DNA from: Caenispirillum salinarum AK4
Lineage (GTDB): Bacteria > Pseudomonadota > Alphaproteobacteria > Rhodospirillales > Rhodospirillaceae
Assembly: GCF_000315795.1 (NCBI RefSeq)
Contig: NZ_ANHY01000002.1
Location: 62,001 to 126,000, forward strand
Direction: 5' to 3'
DNA: 64,000 nucleotides
This document shows positions 1-8,261 of this stretch, piece after piece (the first letter of the stretch is position 1; each line of letters begins with the position of its first letter). Both the position numbers and the translations under genes were made by a program. The notes under the pieces were generated by a model. It worked only from the letters and a program-made list of their open reading frames with translations, did no database searches and had not been told where the DNA came from.

Positions 1-294
1 CATGGAGGCGGTGCCCACCTCGAAGACCTGCACGATGTGAGGCTGCTGGCGCGCGCGGAAGGCGGCGATGGCGGCCGTCAGGGTTTCGGTGTAGGTGCCC
101 TTGTAGACGGCGTTGACCTCGTACTGATCCTGGCTTTCGTTGAAGCGCTGGGCGTACTCGGCGACCTTTTCGCCGGTGGTGCCGCCGCCCATGGCGTGCC
201 AGAACTGGATTTCCGTGGCGGCGAAGGCCGAGGTGGCGGCGCCGATGGTGGCGGCGGCGGTGGCCGCGGCGAGGCCGAGTTTGAGGCCGTTCAT
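1..294 (-). CDS. ugpB: sn-glycerol-3-phosphate ABC transporter substrate-binding protein, partial (N-terminus)
   Basis: Only the first 98 codons are present; the gene runs off the left edge. The product starts with a Sec signal peptide rich in Ala (residues 1-25, ending AFA) and continues with FWHAMGG and, further on, YKGTYTETLTAAIAAFRA and HIVQVFEVGTA. These are hallmark segments of the UgpB periplasmic protein, which binds sn-glycerol-3-phosphate or its diesters for the UgpABCE importer. The start is set by ATG at 294 with GGGGAG about 6 bases upstream. The remaining ugp genes would lie to the left, outside the window. I see no clear Pho box upstream. Confidence 0.93.
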   Translation of the reverse strand, partial: MNGLKLGLAAATAAATIGAATSAFAATEIQFWHAMGGGTTGEKVAEYAQRFNESQDQYEVNAVYKGTYTETLTAAIAAFRARQQPHIVQVFEVGTASM

Positions 295-459
295 GGATTT
301 CTCCCCAAAAAACCAATTGTTGTGCCGGGTGGTCGGAATATCGATGTCCACCCGTTTATCATCCCGCCGTTACAGGACGATGACGCAGGGGTGAATGTTC
401 GATTAATCTTCAAGCGTCCATCAAGCGAAAAGTTTCCATTTTCATTCGAAAATCATAGT

Positions 460-486
460 CCCCTGGAAACCTTCGTGTTTCCGGGG
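460..486. other. Inverted repeat upstream of ugpB
   Basis: CCCC-T-GGAAAC, a 6-base loop CTTCGT, then GTTTCC-GGGG: a stable hairpin with one bulged T. It lies about 165 bases upstream of the ugpB start, in the 325-base gap 295-619 that otherwise holds only the purN terminator. No T-run follows on either strand, so it is not a standard terminator. A second short repeat, ATTTTC-ATTC-GAAAAT, lies just before it at about 438-453. A regulatory role for ugpB is only a guess. Confidence 0.4.
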
Positions 487-562
487 CAGGCGCCGGACGT
501 CGCGTCATCCGGGGCTTTTCGAAAACGCGCAGCGGCGGGGCCTGGGTTGAGCGCCAACCACG

Positions 563-590
563 AAAAAAGCCCGACTCGACGAGTCGGGCT
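563..590 (-). terminator. Rho-independent terminator of purMN
   Basis: Read on the minus strand: AGCCCGACTCG, then its perfect complement CGAGTCGGGCT, followed by a run of six T. It lies 30 bases beyond the purN stop codon, so it should end the purM-purN transcript. Confidence 0.9.
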
Positions 591-619
591 GCACAGGATC
601 GGATGAAGGGGGGCGGCCG

Positions 620-1285
620 TCAGCCGGCCGGGTTCAGCACCGTGGAGTCGGGCGCCCCGTGGTTCGTGATGACGACGCGCTGGCCGGAAACCCGCGCATG
701 GCCCTCGGCCACCAGCCGCAGGGCCAGCGGATAAAGGCGGTGTTCGGCCTCCAGCACGCGGGCGCCCAGGGCGTCGGCGTCATCGTCCGGGTGCACGGGC
801 ACGGCGGCCTGGGCGATGATCGGCCCGGCGTCCATGTCGGCGCGCACGAAGTGTACCGTGCAGCCGTGGAAGCGCACGCCGGCCTCCAGCGCCCGCTCGT
901 GGGTGTGCAGGCCCTTGAAACTGGGCAGCAGGCTCGGGTGGATGTTGATCATCCGGTCGTGCCAGCGGTCGACGAAGGCGTCCGTCAGCAGGCGCATGAA
1001 GCCCGCCAGGCACACCAGGTCCGCCCCTGCCTCGTCCAGCGCGGCGTTGAGCGCGTCCTCGAAGGCGGGGCGGCCGTCGTAGGCCTTGTGATCGATCACC
1101 TGCGTCGTCACACCCGCCTTTTCCGCCCGCTCCAGCGCATAGGCGCCGGGCACGTTCGAGATCACGGCGACGATCTCGGCAGGGTGCGACGGGTCGGCGC
1201 AGGCATCCAGCAGGGCCTGCAGGTTGCTGCCCCGGCCCGAGACCAGGACGGCCACCTTCACCCGCGGGCGCCCGGACTCACTCAT
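620..1285 (-). CDS. purN: Phosphoribosylglycinamide formyltransferase PurN
   Basis: Transfers a formyl group from 10-formyl-THF to glycinamide ribonucleotide, the third step of de novo purine synthesis in the cytoplasm. The 221-residue product has the family N-terminus [15 protein letters not shown], the catalytic [13 protein letters not shown] segment holding the essential Asn and His, and MDAGPII holding the catalytic Asp. Length is normal for the family. The ATG overlaps the purM stop codon by four bases, indicating translational coupling, and a strong terminator follows. Confidence 0.97.
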   Translation of the reverse strand: MSESGRPRVKVAVLVSGRGSNLQALLDACADPSHPAEIVAVISNVPGAYALERAEKAGVTTQVIDHKAYDGRPAFEDALNAALDEAGADLVCLAGFMRLLTDAFVDRWHDRMINIHPSLLPSFKGLHTHERALEAGVRFHGCTVHFVRADMDAGPIIAQAAVPVHPDDDADALGARVLEAEHRLYPLALRLVAEGHARVSGQRVVITNHGAPDSTVLNPAG

Positions 1286-2343
1286 GCCGACAGGCCCCAG
1301 GCCTGTGCGAGGCCGGGGATGCGCACAGGGTCCGACCCCTCATCGCGCGCGACCATGCGGCCGATGACGCGGGCTTCTTCGCCGTGGTCGCGGAACACCG
1401 TCAGCGCCGCTTCGGCCTCGGCGGCGGGAACGACGGCGACCATGCCGACGCCGCAGTTGAAGGTGCGCGCCATCTCGTGCGCGGACACGCCGCCTTGTTC
1501 GGCCAGCCAGCGGAAGACCGGCGGCAGGGGCAGGGCGTCGGCGTCCAGCTCGGCGGCCAGGCCTTCGGGCAGGACGCGGGGGATGTTCTCCCAGAAGCCG
1601 CCGCCGGTGATGTGCGCCAGCGCCTTGACGTGGCCGGCACGGACAGCGGCCAGGCAGCTTTTCACATAGATGCGGGTCGGCGTCAGCAGCGCCTCGCCCA
1701 GGCTTTGTCCCTCGACGAAGGGGGCGGGGGCGTCATAGCCCAGGCCCGACCGCTCCACGATGCGGCGCACCAGGGAATAGCCGTTGGAGTGGATGCCCGA
1801 CGACGCCAGGCCGATCACCACGTCGCCCTCGGTCACGCCGGTGCCGTCCAGAAGCTGTCCGCGCTCGGCCGCGCCGACGGCGAAACCGGCGACGTCGTAG
1901 TCGCCGTCCTCGTACATGCCGGGCATTTCGGCGGTTTCGCCGCCGATCAGCGCGCAGCCCGCCTGGCGGCAGCCCTCGGCGATGCCGGCGACCACGTCGC
2001 GCGCGACGGTAACCTCAAGGCGTCCCGTCGCGTAGTAGTCGAGGAAGAACAGCGGCTCGCCGCCCTGGACCACCAGGTCGTTGACGCTCATGGCCACCAG
2101 GTCGATGCCGACGCTTTCATGGCGGCCCGCCGTGATGGCGACGCGCAGCTTCGTGCCCACGCCGTCGGTGGCGGCGATAAGCACGGGATCGGTGAAGCCG
2201 GCGGCCTTCAGGTCGAAAAGGGCGCCGAAACCGCCCAGCGCGGCGTCGGCCCCGGAACGGGTGGTCGATTTGGCGAGCGGCTTGATCGCTTGCACAAGCG
2301 CGTTTCCGGCGTCAATGTCAACGCCGGCGTCCTTGTACGACAA
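1282..2343 (-). CDS. purM: Phosphoribosylformylglycinamidine cyclo-ligase PurM (AIR synthetase)
   Basis: Closes the imidazole ring of AIR from FGAM using ATP, step five of purine synthesis. Clear motifs are [14 protein letters not shown] at the N-terminus, TDGVGTKL (substrate/ATP binding), [19 protein letters not shown], and [11 protein letters not shown]. The start is uncertain: no ATG or GTG lies in frame between the family N-terminus and upstream sequence that belongs to the divergent gene. I chose TTG at 2343, which gives MSYKDAG and 353 residues, the usual length. The frame stays open much further upstream, but that stretch is antisense to the neighbour and unlike PurM. It is coupled to purN by an ATGA overlap. 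Confidence 0.93.
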   Translation of the reverse strand: MSYKDAGVDIDAGNALVQAIKPLAKSTTRSGADAALGGFGALFDLKAAGFTDPVLIAATDGVGTKLRVAITAGRHESVGIDLVAMSVNDLVVQGGEPLFFLDYYATGRLEVTVARDVVAGIAEGCRQAGCALIGGETAEMPGMYEDGDYDVAGFAVGAAERGQLLDGTGVTEGDVVIGLASSGIHSNGYSLVRRIVERSGLGYDAPAPFVEGQSLGEALLTPTRIYVKSCLAAVRAGHVKALAHITGGGFWENIPRVLPEGLAAELDADALPLPPVFRWLAEQGGVSAHEMARTFNCGVGMVAVVPAAEAEAALTVFRDHGEEARVIGRMVARDEGSDPVRIPGLAQAWGLSA

Positions 2344-2368
2344 CCCGGTCTTGTCAGAGGGAGTGGTG

Positions 2369-3727
2369 ATGACGGCCTCGTCTGGTTCTGTTCGGTTGCG
2401 ATCGGTGTGCGGGAAGATACTGCATCGGCGCGTGTTTGCAATGGTCCTGGCGGCCCTTCTGGCCGTGCTTTCGGTGCCCGGCGGCCCGGCGCGCGCGCAG
2501 GCGCCCGATGCGGCGACGCTGGCGCTGTTCACCGCCGACGACGTCAAGGTCGACGTGACCGCCGACAGCGCCGTCACTGCCCGCGACCAGGCCCTGATGG
2601 AAGGCCAGGCCAAGGGCCTGCGGCAGGTCATGCGCGACCTCGCCCCCGCCGAATACCAGGACCGCCTGCCCGAGATCGGCGGGCAGGAGGCGCAGAACTA
2701 CGTGCTGTCCCTGCAGGTGGAGGATGAAAAGCGGTCCAACGTCCGCTACATCGCCACGCTGGACATCACCTACAATCCCGATGCCGTGCGCCAGCTTCTG
2801 AGCATGAACGACATCCCCTTCAGCGAGCAGCCGCGCACGCCGGTCCTGGTGGTGCCGCTGTGGCAGGCGCCGGGTGCCGCCGGACCCATTCTGTGGGAGG
2901 ACCCCAACCCCTGGCGCGCGGCCTGGAACCGACGCGCCGGCGACGGCCTGGTGCCGACGCGCGTGCCGCTGGGCGACCTGGGCGACCTGCGGGCGGTCTC
3001 TGCCGACGAGGCTGCGGGCGGTGACGCCGCGGCCGTGCGCAACCTGCTCCAGCGCTACGACATGACCGAGGCCGTGGTCGCCCGCGCCGCCCTGGCCGGC
3101 GAGGACCAACTGGCCGTGGACATGACCCGCTACCGCCTGGCCGGGCAGCCGAGCCGGCAGTCCTTCACCCTGACCCGCGATGCGGCCGAGGACCGGTCGG
3201 CCTTCCTCAACCGCGCCGCCGACGAGGTGGCTGCCCGCCTGCGCGACGCCCAATGGCAGGGCGGCGGTACGGCGGCGGCCCTGTCGCCCGATTCGGCGCC
3301 GCAGCGGATGACGGCGATCGTGCCCACAGCGGGCGGCCTGGAAACCTGGCTGACGGTGCGCGAGCGCCTGGGGCAGGTGCCCCTGGTGCGCGGGGTGGAG
3401 GTGCAGGCCCTCAGCCGCGAGCGGGCGCAGATCCTGCTGGGATACATGGGCGACATCGAGCGCCTGACCCTCACGCTCGCCCAGTACGGGCTGGACATGA
3501 GCGACCTGGGCGGCGGCGTGTGGCGCATCGAGCTGCGCCGCGCCCCGGCCCCGGCCGAGCCCGCGCGCCAGCCCATGGTCACGCCCGAAGCGGCGGGCGC
3601 ACAGGGCGCCCGGCCGGCGGCTCAGGAGGCCCGGCCCGCGGCCCAGGCGCCGACCGGGCCGCAGCAGCAGCCGGGCGAGGCCTCGGCTCCGACGCCGGGG
3701 CAGGGCCGGGTCATGGCGCCGCGCTGA
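2369..3727 (+). CDS. Exported DUF2066 domain protein
   Basis: The 452-residue product has a long basic N-region followed by a hydrophobic signal segment ([20 protein letters not shown]), so it is probably exported to the periplasm. The body ([11 protein letters not shown]-type start, [14 protein letters not shown], later TPVLVVPLW) matches DUF2066 proteins that sit upstream of a CDP-alcohol phosphatidyltransferase in many alphaproteobacteria. The C-terminal 60 residues are Ala/Pro/Gln-rich and look disordered. ATG at 2369 follows AGAGGGAG; an ATG at about 2440 that trims the N-region is possible. Molecular function is unknown. It leads a four-gene operon. Confidence 0.85.
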   Translation: MTASSGSVRLRSVCGKILHRRVFAMVLAALLAVLSVPGGPARAQAPDAATLALFTADDVKVDVTADSAVTARDQALMEGQAKGLRQVMRDLAPAEYQDRLPEIGGQEAQNYVLSLQVEDEKRSNVRYIATLDITYNPDAVRQLLSMNDIPFSEQPRTPVLVVPLWQAPGAAGPILWEDPNPWRAAWNRRAGDGLVPTRVPLGDLGDLRAVSADEAAGGDAAAVRNLLQRYDMTEAVVARAALAGEDQLAVDMTRYRLAGQPSRQSFTLTRDAAEDRSAFLNRAADEVAARLRDAQWQGGGTAAALSPDSAPQRMTAIVPTAGGLETWLTVRERLGQVPLVRGVEVQALSRERAQILLGYMGDIERLTLTLAQYGLDMSDLGGGVWRIELRRAPAPAEPARQPMVTPEAAGAQGARPAAQEARPAAQAPTGPQQQPGEASAPTPGQGRVMAPR

Positions 3728-3737
3728 GGGAGGCGTC

Positions 3738-4316
3738 GTGCGTCCGCAACGGGCCATCGTCAAGCAACTGCCCAACCTGCTGACCATCTTCCGGCTGCTC
3801 ATGGTGCCGGTGGTGGTCGAGCTGATCCTGGAAGGCCATCTGGCGTGGGCCTTCTGGGTGTTCGTGCTGGCGGGCGTCACCGACGCAGTGGACGGCATTC
3901 TGGCCCGTGTGCTGGATGCGCGGACCAAGCTGGGCGGGTTCCTCGACCCGCTGGCCGACAAGGCGCTGCTGGTCAGTGTTTTCGTGGCGCTGGGGTGGTC
4001 GGGGGTGCTGCCGTCGTGGATCGTCACGCTGGTGGTGTTCCGCGACGTGCTCATCGTCGGCGGCGCCATTCTGTATGAAATGGTCGTGGGCGGGCTGCAC
4101 ATGCGCCCGCTGCTGGTCAGCAAGGCCAACACCGTGGCCCAGGTGGCGCTGGGCGCCGGGACGCTGGCGGTGGAGGGACTGAATCTGGACGCCGGCCCGC
4201 TGGTTGGTGTACTGACCTTTGCGGCGGCCGCGACCACCATCGCGTCGGGCGCCGCCTACCTGTGGGTCTGGGGCCGCCACGCGCTCGAGGCGACCCACGA
4301 GGACGACGACAGGTGA
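3738..4316 (+). CDS. CDP-alcohol phosphatidyltransferase family protein
   Basis: A 192-residue membrane enzyme that swaps CMP on CDP-diacylglycerol for an alcohol acceptor. The family signature is intact: DG-IL-AR, eight residues, G, three, D, three, D, found within DGILAR...GGFLDPLAD. About five to six hydrophobic segments follow the PgsA layout, opening with NLLTIFRLLMVP. The start is GTG at 3738 with GAGGGAGG just before it. Acceptor specificity (glycerol-3-phosphate as in PgsA, or another alcohol) cannot be read from the sequence; the position in this operon is typical of a second, non-essential paralogue. Confidence 0.9.
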   Translation: MRPQRAIVKQLPNLLTIFRLLMVPVVVELILEGHLAWAFWVFVLAGVTDAVDGILARVLDARTKLGGFLDPLADKALLVSVFVALGWSGVLPSWIVTLVVFRDVLIVGGAILYEMVVGGLHMRPLLVSKANTVAQVALGAGTLAVEGLNLDAGPLVGVLTFAAAATTIASGAAYLWVWGRHALEATHEDDDR

Positions 4317-4372
4317 CGCGCAGGCCGCGCGTCGGTCCGGGATGACCCGGCAGGGGGAGTGACGACAACGCC

Positions 4373-5482
4373 ATGGCCGGTGGGCGACAACTGCGGTTCT
4401 GGTTGATCGGGTTGGTGGTCTTCGTCGCGGCGCTGTGGGTGCTGCGCGAGGTGCTGCTGCCGTTCGTCGCCGGCATGGCCATCGCCTATTTCCTCGATCC
4501 CGTCGCCGACCGCCTGCAGAAGTGGGGCCTGTCGCGACTGATGGCGACGGTGGTGGTCACCGCGGGCATCGTCGCCGTGCTGGTGGCGGCGCTGCTGCTG
4601 CTGGTGCCTTTGTTGCAGGCGCAGGTGACGTCGTTCCTGGTGCGGCTGCCGGGCTACATCGACATGCTGCGAGAGGCCGCCGAGCCCATCATCCAGATGG
4701 GCGTCGAACGCCTGCCGCCCGATCAGGTGGAGACCCTGCGCGAGCAGGCCAGCGGCTTCATCGGCAACGCCCTGGCCTTCGTGGGAACGGTGCTGAAGGG
4801 CCTGCTGTCCGGCGGGTTCGCGCTGCTCAACCTGCTGTCTCTGGTGTTCATCACGCCGGTGGTCGCCTTCTACCAGCTGCGCGACTGGGACCGCATGGTG
4901 GCCAAGGTGGACAGCTGGCTGCCGCGCGAGCATGCCGACACCATCCGCGCCCAGTTCCGCGAGATCGACCAGACCCTGGCCGGGTTCATCCGCGGCCAGG
5001 CGAGCGTCTGCCTGGTGCTGGGGGCCTTCTACGCCATCGGCCTGAGCGTCGTCGGGCTGGACCTGGGGCTGCTGGTGGGCCTGGGTGCGGGCATCATCAG
5101 CTTCATTCCCTACCTGGGCACCATTTCCGGATTCGTGGTCGGCATCGGCCTGGCGCTCGCGCAGTTCGATACCTATACACCGGTGGCGCTGGTCGCGGGC
5201 GTCTTCGTCGCCGGGCAGATGATCGAGGGCAACTTCCTGACGCCCAAGCTGGTCGGGGACCGCATCGGCCTGCATCCGGTCTGGGTGATCTTCGCGCTGC
5301 TGGCCGGCGGCGCGCTGTTCGGCTTCGTCGGCATCCTGCTGGCGGTGCCCGTGGCGGCGGTGGTGGGTGTGCTGGCGCGGTTCTTCCTGGGCCAGTACCT
5401 CAAGAGCCCCTATTTCCAGGGCCGCGGGGGCAAGCGCCGCGACCTGCCGCCACCGCCCCCGGCCGCGCCCGACGCGACGTGA
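4373..5482 (+). CDS. AI-2E family transporter (PerM-like permease)
   Basis: A 369-residue integral membrane protein with about eight hydrophobic segments. Recognisable family segments are LPFVAGMAIAYFLDPVADRL near the N-terminus, LGLLVGLGAGIISFIPYLGT in the middle and the C-terminal EGNFLTPKLVGDRIGLHPVWVIFALL. Members are exporters or ion antiporters; substrate is not predictable. A Pro-rich tail ends two bases before the start of the hdaA gene, so the two are probably coupled. Confidence 0.92.
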   Translation: MAGGRQLRFWLIGLVVFVAALWVLREVLLPFVAGMAIAYFLDPVADRLQKWGLSRLMATVVVTAGIVAVLVAALLLLVPLLQAQVTSFLVRLPGYIDMLREAAEPIIQMGVERLPPDQVETLREQASGFIGNALAFVGTVLKGLLSGGFALLNLLSLVFITPVVAFYQLRDWDRMVAKVDSWLPREHADTIRAQFREIDQTLAGFIRGQASVCLVLGAFYAIGLSVVGLDLGLLVGLGAGIISFIPYLGTISGFVVGIGLALAQFDTYTPVALVAGVFVAGQMIEGNFLTPKLVGDRIGLHPVWVIFALLAGGALFGFVGILLAVPVAAVVGVLARFFLGQYLKSPYFQGRGGKRRDLPPPPPAAPDAT

Positions 5483-5484
5483 CC

Positions 5485-6195
5485 ATGAGCACCGATCCCG
5501 GCAAGCAACTGCCCCTCGACCTGCCGCACCGTCCGGCGTTGTCGCGGGAGGACTTCCTCGTCACCCCGGCGAACGCCGAGGCGGTGGTCTGGCTCGACTG
5601 CTGGCCGCGCTGGCCCGGGCCGGCACTGGCCCTGCACGGCCCGCGGGGCTGCGGCAAGACGCATCTGGCGCATGTGTTCGCGGCCCGTTCGGGCGCGGCC
5701 ATCCTGCGCGCCGAGGAACTGCCCGACGAGGACATTCCCTACCTGCTGGACCACCACCGCGCCCTGGTGGTGGAAGGCGCCGACCGCCTGGTGCCGGACC
5801 CGGAGGTGGAGCAGGCGCTGTTCCATGCCTGGAATCTCGTGAAAGACGCACAACGTCACATATTGCTCACTGGCGAGGAACCGCCCGCCCGATGGAAGGT
5901 CGACCTGCCCGATCTGCGGTCGCGCCTGTCGACGGCCCAGACGGCCGCCATCGCCGCCCCCGACGACATTCTCATGGAGGCGGTGCTGGTCAAGCTGTTC
6001 ATCGACCGGCAACTGCGGGTCGGGCCGGACGTTATCGGCTTTTTGCTGCGGCATATGGAACGGTCCTTCGCCGCCGCGCGTCGAGTCGTAGCGGCCGCAG
6101 ACACGATGTCTCTGGCCGAGCGCCGGCACATCACGGTTCGGTTCATCGCAAAGGTGCTCGATGCGCAGAATCGTGACGGATCGGCGAAACCATGA
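5485..6195 (+). CDS. hdaA: DnaA-related regulatory inactivator HdaA
   Basis: A 236-residue AAA+ protein related to DnaA domain III. The N-terminal QLPLDL (residues 8-13) is the beta-clamp binding motif used by Hda proteins. The Walker A is GPRGCGKTH; sensor-like LRSRL and a C-terminal ERSFAAARRVV segment also match DnaA/Hda. With the sliding clamp it is expected to promote hydrolysis of DnaA-bound ATP and so limit re-initiation of replication. It lacks the DNA-binding domain IV of full DnaA, as expected. It is the last gene of the DUF2066 operon; I see no clear terminator after it. Confidence 0.92.
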   Translation: MSTDPGKQLPLDLPHRPALSREDFLVTPANAEAVVWLDCWPRWPGPALALHGPRGCGKTHLAHVFAARSGAAILRAEELPDEDIPYLLDHHRALVVEGADRLVPDPEVEQALFHAWNLVKDAQRHILLTGEEPPARWKVDLPDLRSRLSTAQTAAIAAPDDILMEAVLVKLFIDRQLRVGPDVIGFLLRHMERSFAAARRVVAAADTMSLAERRHITVRFIAKVLDAQNRDGSAKP

Positions 6196-6307
6196 GGCTT
6201 ATCCGCAAGAAGCCCTTGCTATTAGGGGAACTTCTAGCCAACCATACGCGTTAGGCGGGCGCTAAACACAGGTCCGTCTCACGCGTGACATTGGGAGGTT
6301 TATTGAT

Positions 6308-6547
6308 ATGAAGAAATCTCGTTTGCTCCTCGCCGCTCCGCTCGTTCTTGGCCTGGCCGCTTGCGCCCAGGGCATGAGCGATGAGGATCGCGCCACCATG
6401 ACCGCGGCCACGCAGGCCGGCCAGCAGGCTCAGCAGTCCGCTCAGTCCGCCCAGGCCGCCGCCCAGCGTGCCGAGGCCGCGGCGCAGCGCGCCGAGGCTG
6501 CCGCCAACAAGGCGGAGCGCATCTACCAGCAGATGATGCGCAAGTAA
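6308..6547 (+). CDS. Small alanine-rich lipoprotein (Lpp-like)
   Basis: A 79-residue lipoprotein: MKKSR start, hydrophobic stretch, lipobox LAAC with the lipidated Cys at residue 19. The mature part is a single predicted coiled coil built of Ala/Gln/Glu heptads (repeated AAQRAEAA units) and ends in YQQMMRK. This resembles the alanine-zipper outer-membrane lipoproteins related to Lpp; the C-terminal Lys is also where Lpp is joined to peptidoglycan, but that link is inference. GGGAGG lies about 12 bases before the ATG. It stands alone. Confidence 0.8.
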   Translation: MKKSRLLLAAPLVLGLAACAQGMSDEDRATMTAATQAGQQAQQSAQSAQAAAQRAEAAAQRAEAAANKAERIYQQMMRK

Positions 6548-6560
6548 TTTCGCGTGCATC

Positions 6561-6599
6561 ACCGGCCGGCGGCGGCGTCCAAACCCGCTGCCGGCCGGT
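6561..6599 (+). terminator. Strong inverted repeat after the lipoprotein gene
   Basis: ACCGGCCGGC(G/A)GCG and its near-perfect complement CGCTGCCGGCCGGT enclose a short loop, 14 bases past the lipoprotein stop codon. No T-run follows, so it may be a stabilising 3' structure or a weak terminator. The gap from 6600 to 6807 is GC-rich and I see no gene in it. Confidence 0.5.
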
Positions 6600-6807
6600 C
6601 ACGCCGCCCGCAGAGCGCGAGATAGCCTTTCCGTCACAGATCGCCCGGCCCGCGTGAAAGGCCGGCCTGCCCGCCGCCCGGACCGTCCGGTGCGGCGTTT
6701 TTCATGCGCATCCGTCCGGTACCTCGCGGCCGGTCCGGCGCGGCCGGTCAAGGCACGCGGAGGGCCGTCCGGTGATCTGCGCGCGGCAGACGGCCCGGTC
6801 CGGCCGG

Positions 6808-7119
6808 TCAGTCGGTTTGCGTGCGGGCCTGTTCGTCCAGCACGCGGGCCATGCGCTGTTCGGCGCCCGGGCCGTCGGCCTGGAACGCGCGGAGCGTGTC
6901 GCGGTGGACGCGCAGGGTGACCTGTACGGTCGTCTCGGGCTCGATCAGTTCCGCCCCGCGCCAGTTTTCCGGCTGCTGCACCGGGGCCGAGGCAGGGTCG
7001 GCCGCCGCCTCTTCGGCGATGGCGTGATCGTCGCGGCGGGCCGCGTCGTGCAGCCGCTCTGGATCAACCCGCAGCGCGGCGCGCGAGCGCCTGGTGATAC
7101 GTTTGCCGCTCGATGCCAT
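6808..7119 (-). CDS. brnA: BrnA-type antitoxin
   Basis: A 103-residue protein with the features of BrnA antitoxins: a charged, flexible N-terminal half, then ENWRGAELI (usually W-x-G-A) and a C-terminal ribbon-helix-helix-like part VTLRVHRDTLRAFQADGPG...RMARVLDEQ. BrnA neutralises the BrnT RNase and represses the operon through this DNA-binding part. It starts inside the brnT coding region, overlapping by 56 bases, which is a long overlap but in the right order (toxin first) for this family. Confidence 0.82.
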   Translation of the reverse strand: MASSGKRITRRSRAALRVDPERLHDAARRDDHAIAEEAAADPASAPVQQPENWRGAELIEPETTVQVTLRVHRDTLRAFQADGPGAEQRMARVLDEQARTQTD

Positions 7120-7360
7120 GAGCCCTCCGTGCCGACACGATCCTGCACAGGCGAGGGGACCGGACGGTGAAGACGATAGTCAGTTCCACGCCGGAAACGG
7201 CCCCGATCCCGATGAAGCGGCGCTCGCCCAGGGCGGCGCGCTCATCGGGCCGCGCCAGGACCGGTCCCTCGAACACCGCCGCCGCACTTTCCAGGTCGAC
7301 CCCGTGTGCCTCGACATTGGACCTGTCCTGGGCTCCGTCCCATTCGAAGCCGTCATACAT
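7064..7360 (-). CDS. brnT: BrnT-type toxin (RelE-like ribonuclease)
   Basis: A 98-residue protein with the BrnT layout: FEWDGAQDRSNVEAHGVDLESAAAVF at the start (residues 5-30), ERRFIGIGAV in the middle and RIVSARRAHGIERQTY near the end. BrnT is an mRNA-cleaving toxin of type II systems. I chose ATG at 7360. The frame extends to an ATG at 7414, but a candidate promoter at 7396-7425 would place the transcription start downstream of that ATG. The protein is reported to be held in check by the adjacent brnA product. Confidence 0.85.
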   Translation of the reverse strand: MYDGFEWDGAQDRSNVEAHGVDLESAAAVFEGPVLARPDERAALGERRFIGIGAVSGVELTIVFTVRSPRLCRIVSARRAHGIERQTYHQALARRAAG

Positions 7361-7395
7361 ATCGGTTCCCGCTCGCCCTACGATTGTTTTCAGCA

Positions 7396-7425
7396 AGTAT
7401 AACGAATATCCCAATGATGTCGCAA
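7396..7425 (-). promoter_or_regulatory. Candidate sigma-70-type promoter of brnTA
   Basis: On the minus strand TTGCGA (4/6 to the -35 consensus), an 18-base spacer and TATACT (5/6 to the -10 consensus), giving a start near 7389 and a leader of about 28 bases. The surrounding 7361-7560 region is much richer in A/T than its neighbours. Purely a sequence match. Confidence 0.4.
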
Positions 7426-7531
7426 GCCTTTGACATCTGGACCTTAGTTATAGTCAAGAGGCCCCAAGGTTAACTCGCTTTACGGGAATGAAGTTCATAA
7501 GTTGAGAGGAAATCGCGGGGGCTTTTTTATT

Positions 7532-7560
7532 TTGAGTTGCGCGATGACGCGCTCTATAAG
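7532..7560 (+). promoter_or_regulatory. Candidate promoter of the MarR gene with a palindrome in the spacer
   Basis: TTGAGT (4/6), a 17-base spacer and TATAAG (5/6). The spacer contains the perfect palindrome GCGCG-ATGA-CGCGC (7539-7552). The leader to the MarR start would be about 114 bases. A palindrome between -35 and -10 is where an autorepressor often binds, but binding is not shown. Confidence 0.4.
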
Positions 7561-7680
7561 TGTGATGACGGGAGGTCGCTCCCTTAGAGGTCGACAGCGC
7601 GCCTTCCGTGGCTGCGCATTCGGCTGAGTCGGCCGGATTTTCGTCACAGTCCCGCGGATGATGCGTGTACTGTTCGCGCC

Positions 7681-8196
7681 ATGACGAAGATGACCGTGAC
7701 CACCGACGACGACTGGACCGAGGTCAGCCGCTATGCCGGGCCGGATGCTAGCCCCGGTTTCCTGTTGTGGCTGGTCAGCACCACCTGGCGCCGCCAAGTG
7801 GAGGGGGCCTTGACCCCGCTGGGCCTGACGCATCCGCAGTTCGTCACCATGGCGTCGCTGGCTTGGCTGACGCGCGAAGGGGCGTCGGTCAGCCAGGCGG
7901 CGCTGGGGCGGCACGTGCGCCTCGATCCCAACACCATGTCGCAGATCCTGCGCGGACTGGAAAAGCGCGGTCTGATCGAGCGCCGCAAGGGCCGCGACAC
8001 GCGCGCCAAGAACCCGCGCCTGACCGACGAGGGCGCGGCCCTGGTGCGTCGGGCCGTGCCGCTGGTCGAGGAGGTGGACGGCCGCTTCTTCAAGCCCATG
8101 CGCGGCGGTCAGCGGATGATGGCCGCCAGTCTGTCGAGGCTTCTGGAAGTGGCCGAGGGCCGGGGCGAAGACTGGCCCGACGATCCGCCCGGCTGA
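7681..8196 (+). CDS. MarR family transcriptional regulator
   Basis: A 171-residue regulator with the winged-helix core LTHPQFVTMASLAWL, SQAALGRHVRLDPNTMSQILRGLEKRGLIER (recognition helix) and RDTRAKNPRLTDEGAALV (wing), flanked by helices for dimerisation. MarR proteins usually repress nearby genes and release DNA on binding a small phenolic or after oxidation. There is no obvious Shine-Dalgarno before the ATG. It stands alone between the toxin-antitoxin pair and a gene-poor stretch, so its target is not evident; autoregulation through the upstream palindrome is possible. Confidence 0.9.
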   Translation: MTKMTVTTDDDWTEVSRYAGPDASPGFLLWLVSTTWRRQVEGALTPLGLTHPQFVTMASLAWLTREGASVSQAALGRHVRLDPNTMSQILRGLEKRGLIERRKGRDTRAKNPRLTDEGAALVRRAVPLVEEVDGRFFKPMRGGQRMMAASLSRLLEVAEGRGEDWPDDPPG

Positions 8197-8227
8197 TACT
8201 GCATCCGCGTCCGATAAACGTAAAAAA

Positions 8228-8261
8228 GGCCGCCGGACCCCTGGGTCTGCGGCCATTTTTT
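8228..8261. terminator. Bidirectional-looking terminator after the MarR gene
   Basis: GGCCGC-C-GGACCC, short loop, GGGTC-T-GCGGCC followed by a T-run and preceded by a run of A. It ends the MarR transcript 32 bases past its stop and could also stop transcription from the other side. Confidence 0.85.

Noticed and set aside
310-326. CGGCAC-N5-TTGG on the minus strand before ugpB as a sigma-54 site
   Set aside because: The essential GC at -12 is missing, and the first T of -24 is C.
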